64,000 bases of DNA from Parelaphostrongylus tenuis. Its lineage: Eukaryota; Nematoda; Chromadorea; Rhabditida; Metastrongylidae. Positions 1-11,364 of the stretch are shown piece after piece. The DNA is taken from positions 310,001-374,000 of the forward strand of contig JAHQIW010007319.1 in the NCBI GenBank assembly GCA_019055375.1, given 5' to 3'. Made by a program: the position numbers and the translations under genes. Every line of letters starts with the position of its first letter. Position 1 is the stretch's first letter. Below the pieces are notes generated by a model. That model saw only the letters and a list, made by a program, of their open reading frames with translations, was not told where the DNA came from and searched no databases.

Positions 1-354
1 ACAAAACATTTTTTTCTCGAATTTAGGTAAACATGGAGTGAAACTTTTTCGTATCCCTCAAGATAACCACAACTTTAATTTCGAATAAGTGTTTCTACAC
101 TAGCTTGTTACATATTTTCTAAGGGGAATCTGGAGAATGTGAAAAGTTTTCAGTGTCATCTTGCTTCCTGCGCCACCAGGATGGCTCATGGCAAATTTGA
201 CCGACTATTCAAATAATTCAAGTTTCTGTTCAAATCAAAATCAGTATTTATCTGGAGATTAATGATTAATAAAGGCGCAGAGAACTGGATAGTTGAAACC
301 ATCATTCCATTTCCTGTGCTGAAATTTGTGTTGTACATTGTCTGTGCATGTCTA
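1..354. other. No gene seen
   Basis: AT-rich sequence without a convincing exon, RNA gene or repeat boundary on either strand. If the flavoprotein exon at 2,086-2,198 is part of an intact gene, its C-terminal exons would lie to the left; none is visible here. Confidence 0.4.
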
Positions 355-650
355 ATAGAGCATGTGGCGCAGTGCTTAGAGGTGCTCTGCGTCGCACGCT
401 AGGTCAGTGGTTCGATCTCGCACTCATGGCTCACAAAGTCACCCAACCCTTCCGGGTCAGTAACTTGGTACCAGACGGGTCTCAGACTTGTCTAGGAGGA
501 TAAGCAGCGCTGACTCGATACGGCAGGAGGTCACCGCGAGTTGTTGTGAAGGTCAGATATGCATTCAATAACTTCAAACAAAGTTAAAGATTGAAGAGGA
601 ATGCATGGCGCATGCCTCAGAGATTGATCAACGCCGGAGCTTTGTGCTTT
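355..650 (+). repeat. tRNA-derived SINE, family 1
   Basis: Full-length-looking copy of a dispersed element. It starts with a tRNA-like head: an A-box-like TGGCGCAGTGC near 364 and a B-box-like GGTTCGATCTC near 409, as in an internal RNA polymerase III promoter. A tRNA-unrelated body follows, ending near 600-650 with the family landmark GATTGATCAACGCCGG just before a T-rich tail. The landmarks recur at 1.4, 16.2, 18.1, 31.4, 38.4, 40.3, 59.3, 61.9 and 62.2-62.5 kb, which defines the family. It needs LINE machinery to move; an RTE-type LINE is present in this window. Confidence 0.75.
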
Positions 651-1384
651 TTATTGTTTGTGACGTGAATGCTTTAGTGCAAGAGTTTCATTGGCGTTTC
701 TATTTAAGCTAAAACTATATGTAGTTTTATGTCTAAGGAGATTGTTCCATGAAATTGGAGAAAGTAAGGAGGCAACATGACCTCGCAGCGTTCTAGAGTA
801 GAAAAACTTTCATCACATTTGTACACAGCGATGAAAAAGCTTACAAAATACCTCAGCCAGTCCGCAGCTCGTGATCGACTATGCCGCATAATGTTCACTG
901 CTTTCATTTTAGATTTCGATCCATTCTCCCTTTCCAAACAATGTCCCATACAATCATAACTGAGTCCTTCTACTTGTAATAGGTGAGCGAGTGTTTTTCA
1001 CACGCTATTGATATAAAAGCCAAAATAATAATTCTTTTTTATTATAAATTAGTTTACCATTCAAGATAGACTTTGCACTGCACATGTTAACTATTATGCG
1101 ACTGACTATTACGGTGGACATCTCATGAGACGGTTCATACGTCTACCAGGAATTGAAAAAAAAAAAGGGGGGGGGGGGAAATTTGCTGCAGGTTATATCA
1201 CTTGTAAAAACGTGTGATCGAAGTATCCCAGTAGGTAGTTACCACGGAGTATATGAGTGAACTGGTGCAGATGACACAAAATGCCGATTCTCCAGAGCCA
1301 TCTACGTTCATGGGTTGCTAAATCATTTTTTATTACTGTGACTGTCTACCTGCCACATAGTTATATATCATATAGGAAGAGCCA
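651..1384. other. No gene seen; A/G homopolymer junction
   Basis: No convincing exon on either strand; the open frames at 704-959 overlap antisense and lack splice context. An A run (about 1,156-1,166) abuts a run of 12 G (1,167-1,178), a place where assembly errors are likely. Confidence 0.4.
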
Positions 1385-1690
1385 TGCAACTTCATGACTC
1401 AAGAGTTTTCCGATACCATGAAGCTCTCGACGTTAATATATCCCTGAGAAACGTACCATGCATTAGTCTCCCTTTAGCAACGTACGAGGTTATTGATAAT
1501 GCATGTCTGGCCTTTGAAATTACTCGCGGTGGCCTACCAGTGTATCAACACTGTTGCTATCTTTACAAACAAGTCCCTTACCAATTCACCGCTCCCGAAA
1601 AGATGGAAAGCTTGGTAAGCCTTAAGCGTCGGATCGAACTATTGATCGACTGACCAACCATGTGTGTGATGCAGAGCACCCTAGCCATTG
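1385..1690 (-). repeat. tRNA-derived SINE, family 1 (minus)
   Basis: Minus-strand copy of family 1. The reverse-complement B box lies at about 1,630-1,645 (GATCGAACTATTGATCGACT region) and the family tail near 1,410-1,480. It is fairly diverged. The 89-residue open frame across it is a by-product of the SINE, not a gene. Confidence 0.65.
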
Positions 1691-2085
1691 CGCTACATTT
1701 ACATGTGCTCATTCTATTTTAAATAAGTAATGTGAGCGAAATTTGTAGCAGATGACATCGTCAGATGCAAAAAATGCTTTGAATTTGAAAGATAGCGTTT
1801 GAAATCTATTGAACTGATACCCTATATGCGAAGCCACTGTAGAAAATATAGTGTCAAACAATCCGTGACATATGGAAAAACCAAATTTCTGCAAAAATAC
1901 TCGCTTAAAGATGAAAAATCGAACATCATATTATCGAAAAACATCTACTACTACATACTACTGACCACGTTTCAAAAATAATGTACAAGCAGAAAAAGTT
2001 AATCATATCTTAGAAAAACCTGTAACATGAAATCTATAGAGCTGAAAATATTCATTGTAAGATAGGCCGATTTATAATTACGAAC

Positions 2086-2198
2086 CTCGTTCGGTTCGAC
2101 GACGCCCACGCTATGCTTTGGGAGCACTCTGGCAAACTTATGACTAGCGCCCATACCGGCGGCACCACCACCGACAACCAACAATCGAAAGTGTTTGC
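2086..2198 (-). CDS. Exon of a sulfide:quinone oxidoreductase-like flavoprotein
   Basis: A single exon with an AATTTCAG acceptor just above 2,198 and a GAG/GTTCGT donor below 2,086, giving 37 codons. The peptide contains LLVVGGGAAGMGASHKFARV followed by VGVVEPNE: a beta-strand, a GxGxxG-type dinucleotide loop, a helix, then a second strand ending in acidic E that would bind the FAD ribose. This order matches the N-terminal FAD fold of mitochondrial sulfide:quinone oxidoreductase (SQOR; sqrd genes in C. elegans), which oxidises hydrogen sulfide and reduces quinone at the inner membrane. The usual next segment (histidine/tyrosine/glutamine-rich) was not found between 1 and 2,085, nor a mitochondrial leader upstream. 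It is either an exon between long introns or a stranded gene fragment. Confidence 0.6.
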
Positions 2199-3943
2199 CT
2201 GAAATTATGACTTTTCTTGATGACTTTTTTTAAAATATTTCTTCAATGGAGTGCTCGTACAAGCGTTAACTGTCTTTGCATTATTTCTTACGGCATTAGT
2301 ATTCAAATTACGTTTTATCTATTTTCTCAACGTCTTATCGAATAGTTGTGGCCGGTATGATACTATTGAGTGTACAGAAGCGACGAAGAAGATTCTTTTC
2401 TCATTAAAATTACTCAGAAAAAGATCAACATATCCGTCTGTAGGACCCACTAATAATAAGCCAGTGTGAAGATTAACCCTTGTCGTAACAATAACGTAGT
2501 CGCAATATGATAAATCTCTCTCCTATTCGCAGGGTTTGCGAAGGCTCTGAACTAGCTATTCTGAAGCTTTGAATAAAAGAAAATCTTGTCAAACGTAATT
2601 TAAAAGTCAGGTAAATATCAGGCAGGATTCCATATGTGCTCTTGGCGTTAAAACATGCTATTCACGTAGTAATGCAAGTGCCCGTAGACGCGCGGCCGCG
2701 GAAAGCATCCTGTTCAGTACGCGTAAAGCCTTGATTCGACCCTGTCCTGGGCCAGCTATGCTCTCTGTCCTTCCGGATATCCTTCTCTATCCTAGAGAAA
2801 ATCGTACCATACTTGAATGTAAACCACTCGGCTGCCATAACGCACAACAGATAGTGCCTCACATTAATGGAGATCCGAGAATGCCCTAACAAGGACACCA
2901 TAATATGCTAAGCAAAGTCAACTCGATCGCCATTTTATGACATTAATAAATATCAAACATTCTCAAGTAACAGCTGATCGCATGTTCAATATCTAACCCT
3001 TTCACAATCAAGCTAGTTTTTCGCTAACTAGTAATAATTCTCGATCACTAGAAATTTCAGGAGTATAGAGCTTTATAAATTTATGAATATAATCTTTCCT
3101 TTCGCATTATTAACTTATTTTTCATTCTACGCCATATCAAACTTAGATATCTTTGAAACGGGAATTTTTGAGAAAACAAATTTTGAAAATCGAATCTTCA
3201 ATAAGAACAGCTTTTGCAATAACCGATGATAAGTTTAGGAAGATCATCGCGTCATGCCTGACAAAATCCTGCTTTTTCAGCTGCGTTCACTTTTGAAATA
3301 TGAAGCTTTTATGTTATAAGATGGAAAATTTATGTGATAAATTTCAGAAATCTCAATTTTACCGTAGTGAAATAAAACAGTTTTCATCCTGCAGAAATTG
3401 CCTTATAAATCCTAATAATTTCTATTAGTCATGATTGCTATACAGGTCACGTCATCGCCTAGGTGCTAAAGACTTTTGCAGATTACTGGAAGAAGAAACG
3501 GACCAAAGTGTTCGCTACTGGTTGGTCGGTTTAGCCATTTATCTTCAATGGACTGCCAATTGAGATTATTAGCTGTAATAGGCATATGGTGCATGAACGG
3601 CTGATGATACTTATGGTGTAGCGTATTCTACACGGCACGATCCAAGTGAATATATGAAATGTCAGCCTTTAATAGTCATTAACCTTGGATCAATGCTGTT
3701 CTATCAATGAGAATATCGCCGAGACTTGTACCAAAATAAGAAACCTTACACATCTCTATTATTTTTGTCAGCAGAACAAAAAAGTACTTTCGTTAACTGA
3801 TAAGAAATCGAAATGAATTCGACTTTTCGAACTTCGAAGACGCTAAACATGACGAAACACAAACCAAACTCGAAAATCATCTGCTATACTCAGTCAGAGT
3901 AAATAAAAATGCAACCTTTAGATTGTTTCACTGTGGCATAATG
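2199..3943. other. No gene recognised
   Basis: No spliceable exon series seen. A minus open frame at 2,662-2,901 ends in a locally GC-rich stretch with a NotI-type octamer (about 2,691-2,698), which is out of character here and suggests an old repeat, but I cannot name it. The SQOR-like leader exon expected on the minus strand was not found. Confidence 0.35.
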
Positions 3944-4699
3944 TTAAGTCTTCTCATCATTTCTTGCGCTAGAGGAATAATCATCAAATTTATTAACCAC
4001 GAATAATCAAAGTTGCTCAACAACACTCTCAAAAGTATGTGCCATCAGGTTGAACACATTTCTGCCATCTCTCAGGCAAATTATCATAAGTGCTCTGTGC
4101 AAAATTTTCTGAGCTTCCTTTTAGTAGGGAATTTGCCCATAGTTGCCGCATTACAACCGCAATAAAGTCTATCCTATTTTGCTGATTTACTAGTACGAGC
4201 TCGACGCGATGCACAAACCGCCTTCAAGAACATCAACTGTGCAAAGGCTCAAGTATTTGTATCCAGGTAAGCAGTGTTTTGTTTGTTTGCTGAGTTTCAC
4301 GCCGATAACACGAACTTGAGTATCAGCTGCCCTCCGGACGTTCACGCGAAGTTGATCAAAAGGCCGTCATTGCAGCAACTGAAGAGGATACGACTTTGAC
4401 TATCGAGGAGTTGGTCGACGATTTTGACTGGGGTCATGCGAAAATTAGCAGAATATTGAAGGCAGCAGGCAAGAAGCGAAAGAAGGGTCGATGGGGCTCA
4501 CCCAAGCGCAAATGCACGATTGAGACCAAGGATGACGAGTTTCTATAAGCACGGTGTTGATTGTTGCCCAAGAGATGGCAAAAATGTGTTCAGGCTGATA
4601 ATGTATAATTTGAATAGTGTTGTGAAGCAATTTTAGTTATATCTAGTGAATAAATTTGGCGTTTATTGCTCTAGTGGCAAAACTTATGCAAAGACCTAA
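3944..4699. mobile_element. Palindromic mariner relic, two 3' ends outward
   Basis: Both ends carry the same mariner-type terminal sequence in inverse orientation: from 3,944 rightwards TTAAGTCTTCTCATCATTTC and, read inwards from 4,699, TTAGGTCTTTGCATAAGTTT, followed in both by CTAGxGxAATAAxC. The minus-strand left half (4,029-4,214) encodes a transposase C-terminus ending LPERWQKCVQPDGTYF. The plus-strand right half encodes the second helix-turn-helix part (4,330-4,545; VDQKAVIAATEEDTT, then IEELVDDFDWGHAKI) and, after a deletion that removes the catalytic core, a shortened PKRWQKCVQAD near 4,568-4,600. Two broken copies of one mariner are thus joined tail-outward. No intact DDD catalytic region remains, so it is inactive. 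Confidence 0.75.
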
Positions 4700-6470
4700 T
4701 ATTCAGGCAAAAAAGCAACAAAATCCTAATAGTGATGTGCTCGCTCAAGCTATAGTAAACTTCTGTCACTTTACCATAAAAAATTTTTAATTCTCTACAG
4801 CTCAGAAATCACTCGTTATTCACTTAATTTTTTTCATTTTAAAGAGAGGAATTTCGTCGGACGTTACGCTGTGGTGTCTACTGCGAGCTCGTCCGTAAAA
4901 TTTGCCATCATGTCACAGTTGTACAAAGATTTGAAAAAAAAAATGAAATTTCTTGCAGTTTTGCTTTGAAGGTTTTAATTCGAGACATATCTGAAAGGAC
5001 GTAACATCACGAAAAAATACATATACAAGCATTTATACATAAAGCGACAGGGAAGAATTTCGTCATTGCGGTAATTGAGTTCACAACTCCTCATATCCTC
5101 TCATTTTCGAGAAAATAATCGTCACAAAATTAATGCTTCAGCAAAGGATCATGTGACTGGAATACTCACCATGTACTGCTACACTCAGCTTCATGCTATA
5201 GTAACACCACTTCTCAGAGAATTCGATTAACGTCAATCGATCGAAACTCTGAAGTTGTCCATTTAATGCAGGCTGCTTGAATCTAATGGCCATTAAATGT
5301 AAGTAATTACCGTTTTTAAAAATTATGAGAGCAATTAAATATATCGGAACAAAAACAATTTTGGATGCAAAAATCAAGACAGTCGCCACTATATGCAGTG
5401 GTTAAAAGAAGAGACAGGGATCGTCAAACATACATTTGTTAAGGTGTTTTAAATAGGAATCAATCAGAGCTGTCTTTTAACCACTCTTCAATTATAAAAG
5501 AATCAAAAAAATTACAACACAATTGGAAAATGCTGTATGTTATCATTTAAAAATTTAGTGACACAGTATGGGAACGAAAGCGTCAAAAGTTAACAAACTG
5601 TCCAAAGAGAGCATTCTGACTTTGATAACATTAAGTATAGAATGCCTTTCTAGTAGTAGAAAAAATAGTAAAATAAGAAGTAGCGTAACAAATCAGCAAG
5701 CGCTCATGCAAAAAGAGAGATGTGGGTTAGATTCCCGGCTGACGCAAATTTTTTGCACAGCGCTCTACATTATTGGGTATATTATAAGATCATACCACAG
5801 CAAGAGGCGATCAAATAAATGAATTCCGATAGAATACCTTTCAATACCGAAAAAGAAAAGTGCCTCCATAACAGGTCACATGCACGACTCAATAATCACT
5901 ATGAGGCATATGAAAAAGAAATGGTTATCTACGAAATTTAGAGACAACAGTAGACTTACTAGTAGCACTCTGCGATGTCAACGAGCTCTCAGTCGTCTCT
6001 ATGACTATTTTGTATACATGATTTACGTCAACATCAGAATCTAGGATTAGGTGAATTGAAAGCAATACAGTTGCCCTTTATAAGGACTTTTCCTATTTGT
6101 AAGTTAAACAGAACAAAAAATTCATAAAACTTCGTGTTAGCTAGTCGTCAAAACGACTAATCGATCATTCACACCATGGATCAGTAAGAGCAGAATTAGA
6201 TGTCTTATGATATATATAGGCCAATTTCAATCCGATACATGCAGAGAGGATGATTGCCAAAAGAAGAAAAAATTCAGTTGATAATCGCCCAAGGACCGTC
6301 TTGTAGCCTGGAGAACTGCCAAATTATACTGGGTCACTGAAGTTGTACAACGCTGAGGATGCTACATTATTCGTGCGAGAATCGACCTTACTCAATTTGT
6401 CACTGTACTGGCGTTGAAGACCAAAATTCCAAGAGGAACAACTACTGTGGGCACTCGCCTAGAATCATTC
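4700..6470. other. No gene recognised
   Basis: AT-rich. Open frames at 5,138-5,389 (minus, hydrophobic) and 5,568-5,822 (plus) have no splice support, and the latter lacks homology I can see. No RNA gene or repeat boundary identified. Confidence 0.35.
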
Positions 6471-6511
6471 ATGGCTCTGATGAGCCACGGAACCGCCGAA
6501 ATGTTAGCTAT
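6471..6511 (+). ncRNA. Degenerate hammerhead-like motif
   Basis: Stem I ATGGCT pairs with AGCTAT (six pairs including one G-U). An intact CTGATGA box at 6,477-6,483 and GAAA at 6,498-6,501 follow at the right spacing. The stem II segment between them (14 bases) does not pair well and stem III is minimal, so it is probably a decayed copy of the ribozyme family better preserved at 23,332. Confidence 0.35.
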
Positions 6512-7379
6512 AGAAGAAAGCCATAAAACGCGATAAATTATCGATAAGACAAAATATAGATCCTCCATACTAAGGTTCTATAAGAGTTAGAATTAAATGG
6601 GACAGGAAATACACTTGAAAAAAATCGTATAGCTTTATTCATCAGATGAACAAAGGAAACGACAAAAAAGAGAAGCGCGCAAGATATTTGCTTTACAGTG
6701 GGCTCCTCATACGGGGTCGGAGGAAGGTTATTCTCAAACCCATAGAGCTCCTTGAGCCGTTCTCGAAAAATTAAACACGAACTCCAGTGATCAATGTCCC
6801 ATGAACATTTGTGCCCTGACATTGTGTCTCCTACTAATTTTAACAACAACAGCTAATCTTATTTATCATTTCATCTGATTACTACAGAGCACTATGTGAC
6901 CGAGTTCATATTAAATATGTGGTTAGAAGTTAAGGAACTCAGGCTGAATAGTTCTTTGATTGCAGGCATCACCTCATAGGTGTATGTTGACTGTTCAGTA
7001 GATATCGAGAGCGACGCAAAGAAAAAATAGAGAGAAAAAGCAGAACAACATAGCTCGCATATGAATCTGTTGAAGAAGCCATCGGACGACCGCAGGAACG
7101 TGAAATTCCGTGTTCACCTTTTACATACATCAAATCACCCAGGCTCTGCTATACAGCAAACACATAAATGGGTACATATCTAAAAAACTCCGTCCACCAC
7201 CCACAGGACGCCTAAACGTTGTCTTTGGCAATTTAATCGGTTTGCACACAACGTAAAGCCACAATGCGCAGCTCCGATCTTCAAATATATTTCAATGTTA
7301 TGTCGATAAGTGACTTTATACTGGTAGCGAGATATACATGAGCCGATTAATATAATGAGAGGAACAGACGACAGATGAA
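6512..7379. other. No gene recognised
   Basis: Contains an uninformative minus open frame (6,538-6,849). The right part (about 6,980-7,379) may be the decayed 5' end of the RTE element that follows, but no clear domain is readable. Confidence 0.3.
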
Positions 7380-7850
7380 CGAAATGAACTATAGAGTGGA
7401 CTTCACGAGGATACGGGCGTCAACTAGGACAACCACCTGCACGTTAGGCGAACGTGTTTGTAAATAAGATCGATAATCTTTGTCAGCAACTGCCTGCCAA
7501 CTATTATGCCATAGTACTCGCATACACTCTCCAAACTGGAAGAGAATCATCAAATGAACGACTCTGGTTAGGCAAATGAAGGATTGGAGAATGCACTTTA
7601 TCTCACACTTTTTGTGAAGGGGGATATCTAGAAATCCTAATGAGTAAAGATGCGAACATTATAATGTTATATCCTGAGTCTCACAATAGAGAACACCATC
7701 ACGAAGTAGAGCACATTACAGTAAATGAAAGTTCTTCCTAACCGCTTCGCTATTGACAGCATACAACGAATTCCTCCTTCGCGTGAGATTCCGTTTTTAA
7801 CAGAAAAAAGAAAAACCTGCCAAATTTGAAAGAAGTTGTTTTGAAGTGTA
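7380..7850 (+). pseudogene. RTE-type LINE, endonuclease-domain remnant
   Basis: Translation with frameshifts and stops around 7,680-7,830 gives the sequence around the last catalytic residues of an RTE apurinic endonuclease: HHEVEHITVNER, a decayed linker, then LLRVRFRF and KKEKPAKFE, matching the family pattern (HNEIDHI...SDHRLLR...RFRF). The central SDH motif is eroded. Read with the reverse-transcriptase remnant at 8.8-10.2 kb, this is one RTE copy interrupted by about 950 bases of other repeat. Non-functional. Confidence 0.6.
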
Positions 7851-8816
7851 AACTGGGATTGATTCGAATCATTACTTGGCCTCCGTAAAAATATCGCGGT
7901 ACTTTTTCGTTATCGCATCCATTTTCAATGATTTAAGAAGAACGCGTTTTCAGCTTTTGTCAAAGTTTTAGCATTATTCGATAGCTTATATCTCAAAAAT
8001 TCTAATGCTGTACTTTTTTATAAAAAGGCCTTTTTAGAGCGTTTGAACAACGTAGATGTAAATAAAATTTCATAACCGCAGAGATCTCGCTCATATTTCT
8101 TCAGGTGATTTAAAAATTTCTTTCCGTCCATTAGAATTTACTAGGTTTCTCGTATTGCAATTGTGAATGGAACTTTTCCCTATCATCTGTCGGCTTAAGC
8201 ATTTCATTTCCATTTTATACTTTCAAAGAACTCCGCTACTAAATTTGACTTAGAACTAAGTTGCATAAGCCTATGAACGTAAAGGACATGAACGCGAATG
8301 GGAAATCTTGAAGTATTAGAGATATATATTTTGTCCAGAGCTTTTCAAATAGGAGAAAACATTTAATCTGATAAAAATAATCGCATGTAAATCGTGCCGC
8401 TTGATCAATTAACCGTACGATCGACACACGGTCAGTCACACACCCTAGCCAACAAGAAATGCGCGGCAAGTGCGAAATCCAATCTTCTTTTGGCTGCTAC
8501 ACTGCATTATAGAGTCTTTTTCTAAAACCAAATGTACAGTTGAAACCGCTGAGATCTAGGCTGTAGAATGATCACTGAAAGTCTAAAAAAAGCTGTCTCC
8601 AATGAAAAACGCCTTAAGTGTGAAATATAAGTTTCTTTTTCACTATTACACTGTTACAGTGCACTAAAAAGGCCTTTCAGGAACAATAAAAAATATTAAA
8701 CTGTCGAGATTCAAGCTATCAATTTAAAAACGTCGATGGAGAAAGCGCTCATTTATAGAACCATATTCACGTTATAGCTGTAAAAGCTGATTATACGGAA
8801 GTAGGATAAAGCTGAT
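7851..8816. repeat. Dispersed AT-rich repeat interrupting the RTE copy
   Basis: Carries phrases shared with stretches at 20.5-21.45 and 30.1-30.5 kb: a 'gagatt(t)aggctatcgaatg'-like segment, 'gcctttcaggaac' and 'aatgaaaaa(t/c)gcctt'. Two or more diverged units are present here (about 7,970-8,180 and 8,520-8,740). The short phrase around 'attcgatagc' is also shared with the terminal-inverted-repeat element at 62.9 kb, so it may be a decayed non-autonomous relative. The minus open frame at 8,239-8,469 has no support as a gene. Confidence 0.45.
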
Positions 8817-10230
8817 ATGCTTACGTGGAATCGTTCGAGTAGCAGGCAACCGTCATTTCACGTCCGTAGTTGCAAAAGGCTGCAGAGAAGCAATAAACAG
8901 ATAAAGGAGTACTATGGTACTTTTGCATTATCGAAACATTTTTGTAGAGACCACCGACAGTTATCGCTCAGGCTGCTCATTATCTGTCATTTAAAAGTGC
9001 GAGTCATCCTAAAAAGAGTGACAGAGCAATGAACGAAGAACAGCCGTGCACAAGCAGGCTTTCGGAAAGACTAATATTACAGACCAAATCTACAGAATGA
9101 CAAGACTCACTGATGCTTCACGAGAGTCTAAAAGATCGTTCTGTCTGACTTACATCGATTCGATGAAAGCATTTGATTAAGTTGAATCTCAAGCAGTCAG
9201 AGAAGGTGTGGGCAGCCAGGACGTTCGCATCTAGTATATAAAAGTGCTTATGAATTATACGAAGATTATACAACCAAGATACCATCAATTCATAAAGATG
9301 TAACTATCGACTTAAAGTACTTTCGCCAGAAGGATATTATTTGACCAAAATCACTCATTATCATTCTCCAGAACAGTAGAACTAAGCACATGGGAATGAA
9401 ATTGGGTAGTCGACAATTATATCATGCTTTGTTTTATTGATAACTTCGTTCTTGTAACTCCAAGCGTCATTCATGCGAAATGAATTCTGATCGACCTCAA
9501 CAACAGTTGTGGAACGATTCGCCTCGGAGAAAGTCTCCTAAAAACTATGTTTGTAAGGAGCAGATTAGTTTCTCATCAACATTTACACTCGCTTTATTGA
9601 ATATCCTTGAATGATTAAAACAAGTCTATCTAGGTTAAAAAGCCATCATGATCATCGACTCAGTTACACATTTGAACAGAAGCAAGCTAGAGGCTGGGGG
9701 ATCTTCTTAGTGCATGAAGAGTACAGTAGAGAGAGCAAAAAGCTTCAGACAATGCTTACTTTTTCGACTCAACGATTGTTTCTGTCTTGACATAAGCTTC
9801 AGAAATGTGCTTCGCTATATAAATGGAATTGAAAGACCTGGAGTTATCGAACTCGTATTTGAAAGGTAGTTCTCCGATGATCATGTTCCGCGTAAATGAG
9901 AGATCTGATCCAAAGCTCTAACCTACGTCAACGATTGTTAAGAATGTCGATTCACACGCCACGCTATCGAAGATCAGATAGGTCGGGCCTATAATGCATT
10001 CTGGTGACAAACGATGAACGAGAGGCGTCATCGACTGGGCTCCTCAGATGACAAACGCACAACAAGGTGACTGACTTCACGAAAAAACTAGAAGGAAGAT
10101 GAGATAATTAGTGTAGCCTAACATCAAGGATACCCACTATACTGATTTTGCGCGGTACAAGGAAGAAACGGAATGTTCATTGGCGCTCAATCAAGTCACT
10201 TGACGATAGGTGATACAGATGACTTCTTCG
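8817..10230 (+). pseudogene. RTE-type LINE, reverse-transcriptase remnant
   Basis: Degenerate reading across three frames shows the order of an RTE reverse transcriptase: around 8,960-9,060 a fingers-type segment (VRVILKRVTE, then an NEEQP...AGFRK-like stretch), around 9,080-9,190 MTRLTDASRESKRSFCLTYI and MKAFD, and near the 3' end (about 9,975-10,090) the conserved tail resembling RWAGHIMRSGDKRWTRGV. The catalytic FADD box is not readable. Many stops and frameshifts make it inactive. Such LINEs supply the enzyme that copies SINEs. Confidence 0.7.
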
Positions 10231-10934
10231 ATTTGGAACATTTTCTACATAATTCTCAAACGTGCAGGTCACCGCGAGCTTTGTAAAATCTACAAGGTCA
10301 AAAATCATAAAGACTCGTCTTTTGCAATGCTATGATTTACTTGAAAAAGAAAGACGGAAATAATTTGCTGGACATTGATGAGCTAAGTGCATTGACCTGA
10401 GGTGGCTTGAAAGCACGTGCAGTAACTAATTTGAATCCGTACCTGAGCAAAATCCTTTCATTTTCTTGGAGCCAATAAATTGATACGGACTTGCCTGAGA
10501 GAATACAATTTTTCTACTCTGATACATTACAGCGCCCGTCCTCTCAAGCAACTTCATAGGTTAGACATAAAATCAAATACCTCTACCATATTATGAATAT
10601 AATAGAGTACATAGCTATATTATGAATAGAATTGAGTACATAGCATCAGAGATTGATTAGCCGAATAAGGTGGATGAGAACCAGCCTAGCACTTTATCAG
10701 AGTCAACTTACCAGAGGTACGAAATTCTGGGAAGTCTTTACCATTGATTGTTATTGGTGGAAAGTCAATAGCTGCACGACTACTGCGATAAGAAGGAGGC
10801 AACGAGTTTCCAGAGACTTTAAATAAACGCAAGTTATACGAACAAGTATTCACTTTTTAGCCAGAAAGAGAGAGATATTTTGTAAATAACGAAATTCAGT
10901 GATCAATCTGAATTCTGACAATCTTTTTTTCGTC
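10231..10934. other. No gene seen; short duplication
   Basis: A direct duplication of about 35 bases occurs at 10,585-10,650 (a 'tatgaata(t/g)aat...gagtacatagc' phrase twice). Otherwise no exon or RNA gene is visible. Confidence 0.4.
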
Positions 10935-11004
10935 GCGTCGTCGTTAACCCTTAGTGTGGGGACTGTAGCACCCACGCAGGATTGGCAAAAGAGAAAGGGT
11001 GAGT

Positions 11005-11047
11005 GCCCGACTGACGAGATCGCAACATCGAAACACGTGTATCGAGT
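11005..11047 (+). ncRNA. Hammerhead ribozyme, type I minimal (tandem copy 1)
   Basis: 43 bases in hammerhead order: stem I 5' strand GCCCGA, core CTGACGA (position 7, here C, is not constrained), stem II GAT/ATC with a 6-base loop, GAAA, palindromic stem III CACGTG, cleavage triplet GUA, then stem I 3' strand TCGAGT. Core residues are intact. Stem I has one mismatch and one G-U. The loop-less palindromic stem III suggests dimeric action, as reported for other minimal hammerheads. Confidence 0.7.
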
Positions 11048-11321
11048 TCTAAAAGTCAGCCCTCTTTAATAGACCACGAACATGCGTAGCTCAAAAAAAA
11101 TTATTAGGCAAATTGGAATTTCAGCTGTGGTCTTAAGAAACCACTCAAAACGAAAGATATGATATATTATATATACTAGCCAAGAACAATCGAGTGTGCA
11201 GCGATATGTGTTCGTGGATAATTTCACTGGACATAGAGTGTACAACGTTCGTCGTCGCTAACACTTAGTGTGGGGACTGGAGCACCCACACAGGATGGCA
11301 AAAGACGAGAAAGGGTAACTT

Positions 11322-11364
11322 GCCCGACTGACGAGATCGCAAGATCAAAACACGAATATCGGGC
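11322..11364 (+). ncRNA. Hammerhead ribozyme, type I minimal (tandem copy 2)
   Basis: Same 43-base layout as copy 1: GCCCGA, CTGACGA, stem II GAT/ATC, then AAAA where GAAA is required, a damaged stem III (CACGAA), and a perfect 3' strand TCGGGC. Because the G12-equivalent is lost and stem III is broken, this copy is probably inactive or weak even though stem I is perfect. Confidence 0.6.

Noticed and set aside
5138..5389. Hydrophobic minus open frame, candidate membrane protein
   Set aside because: No splice signals, no homologous motif, and AT-rich sequence readily gives hydrophobic frames.
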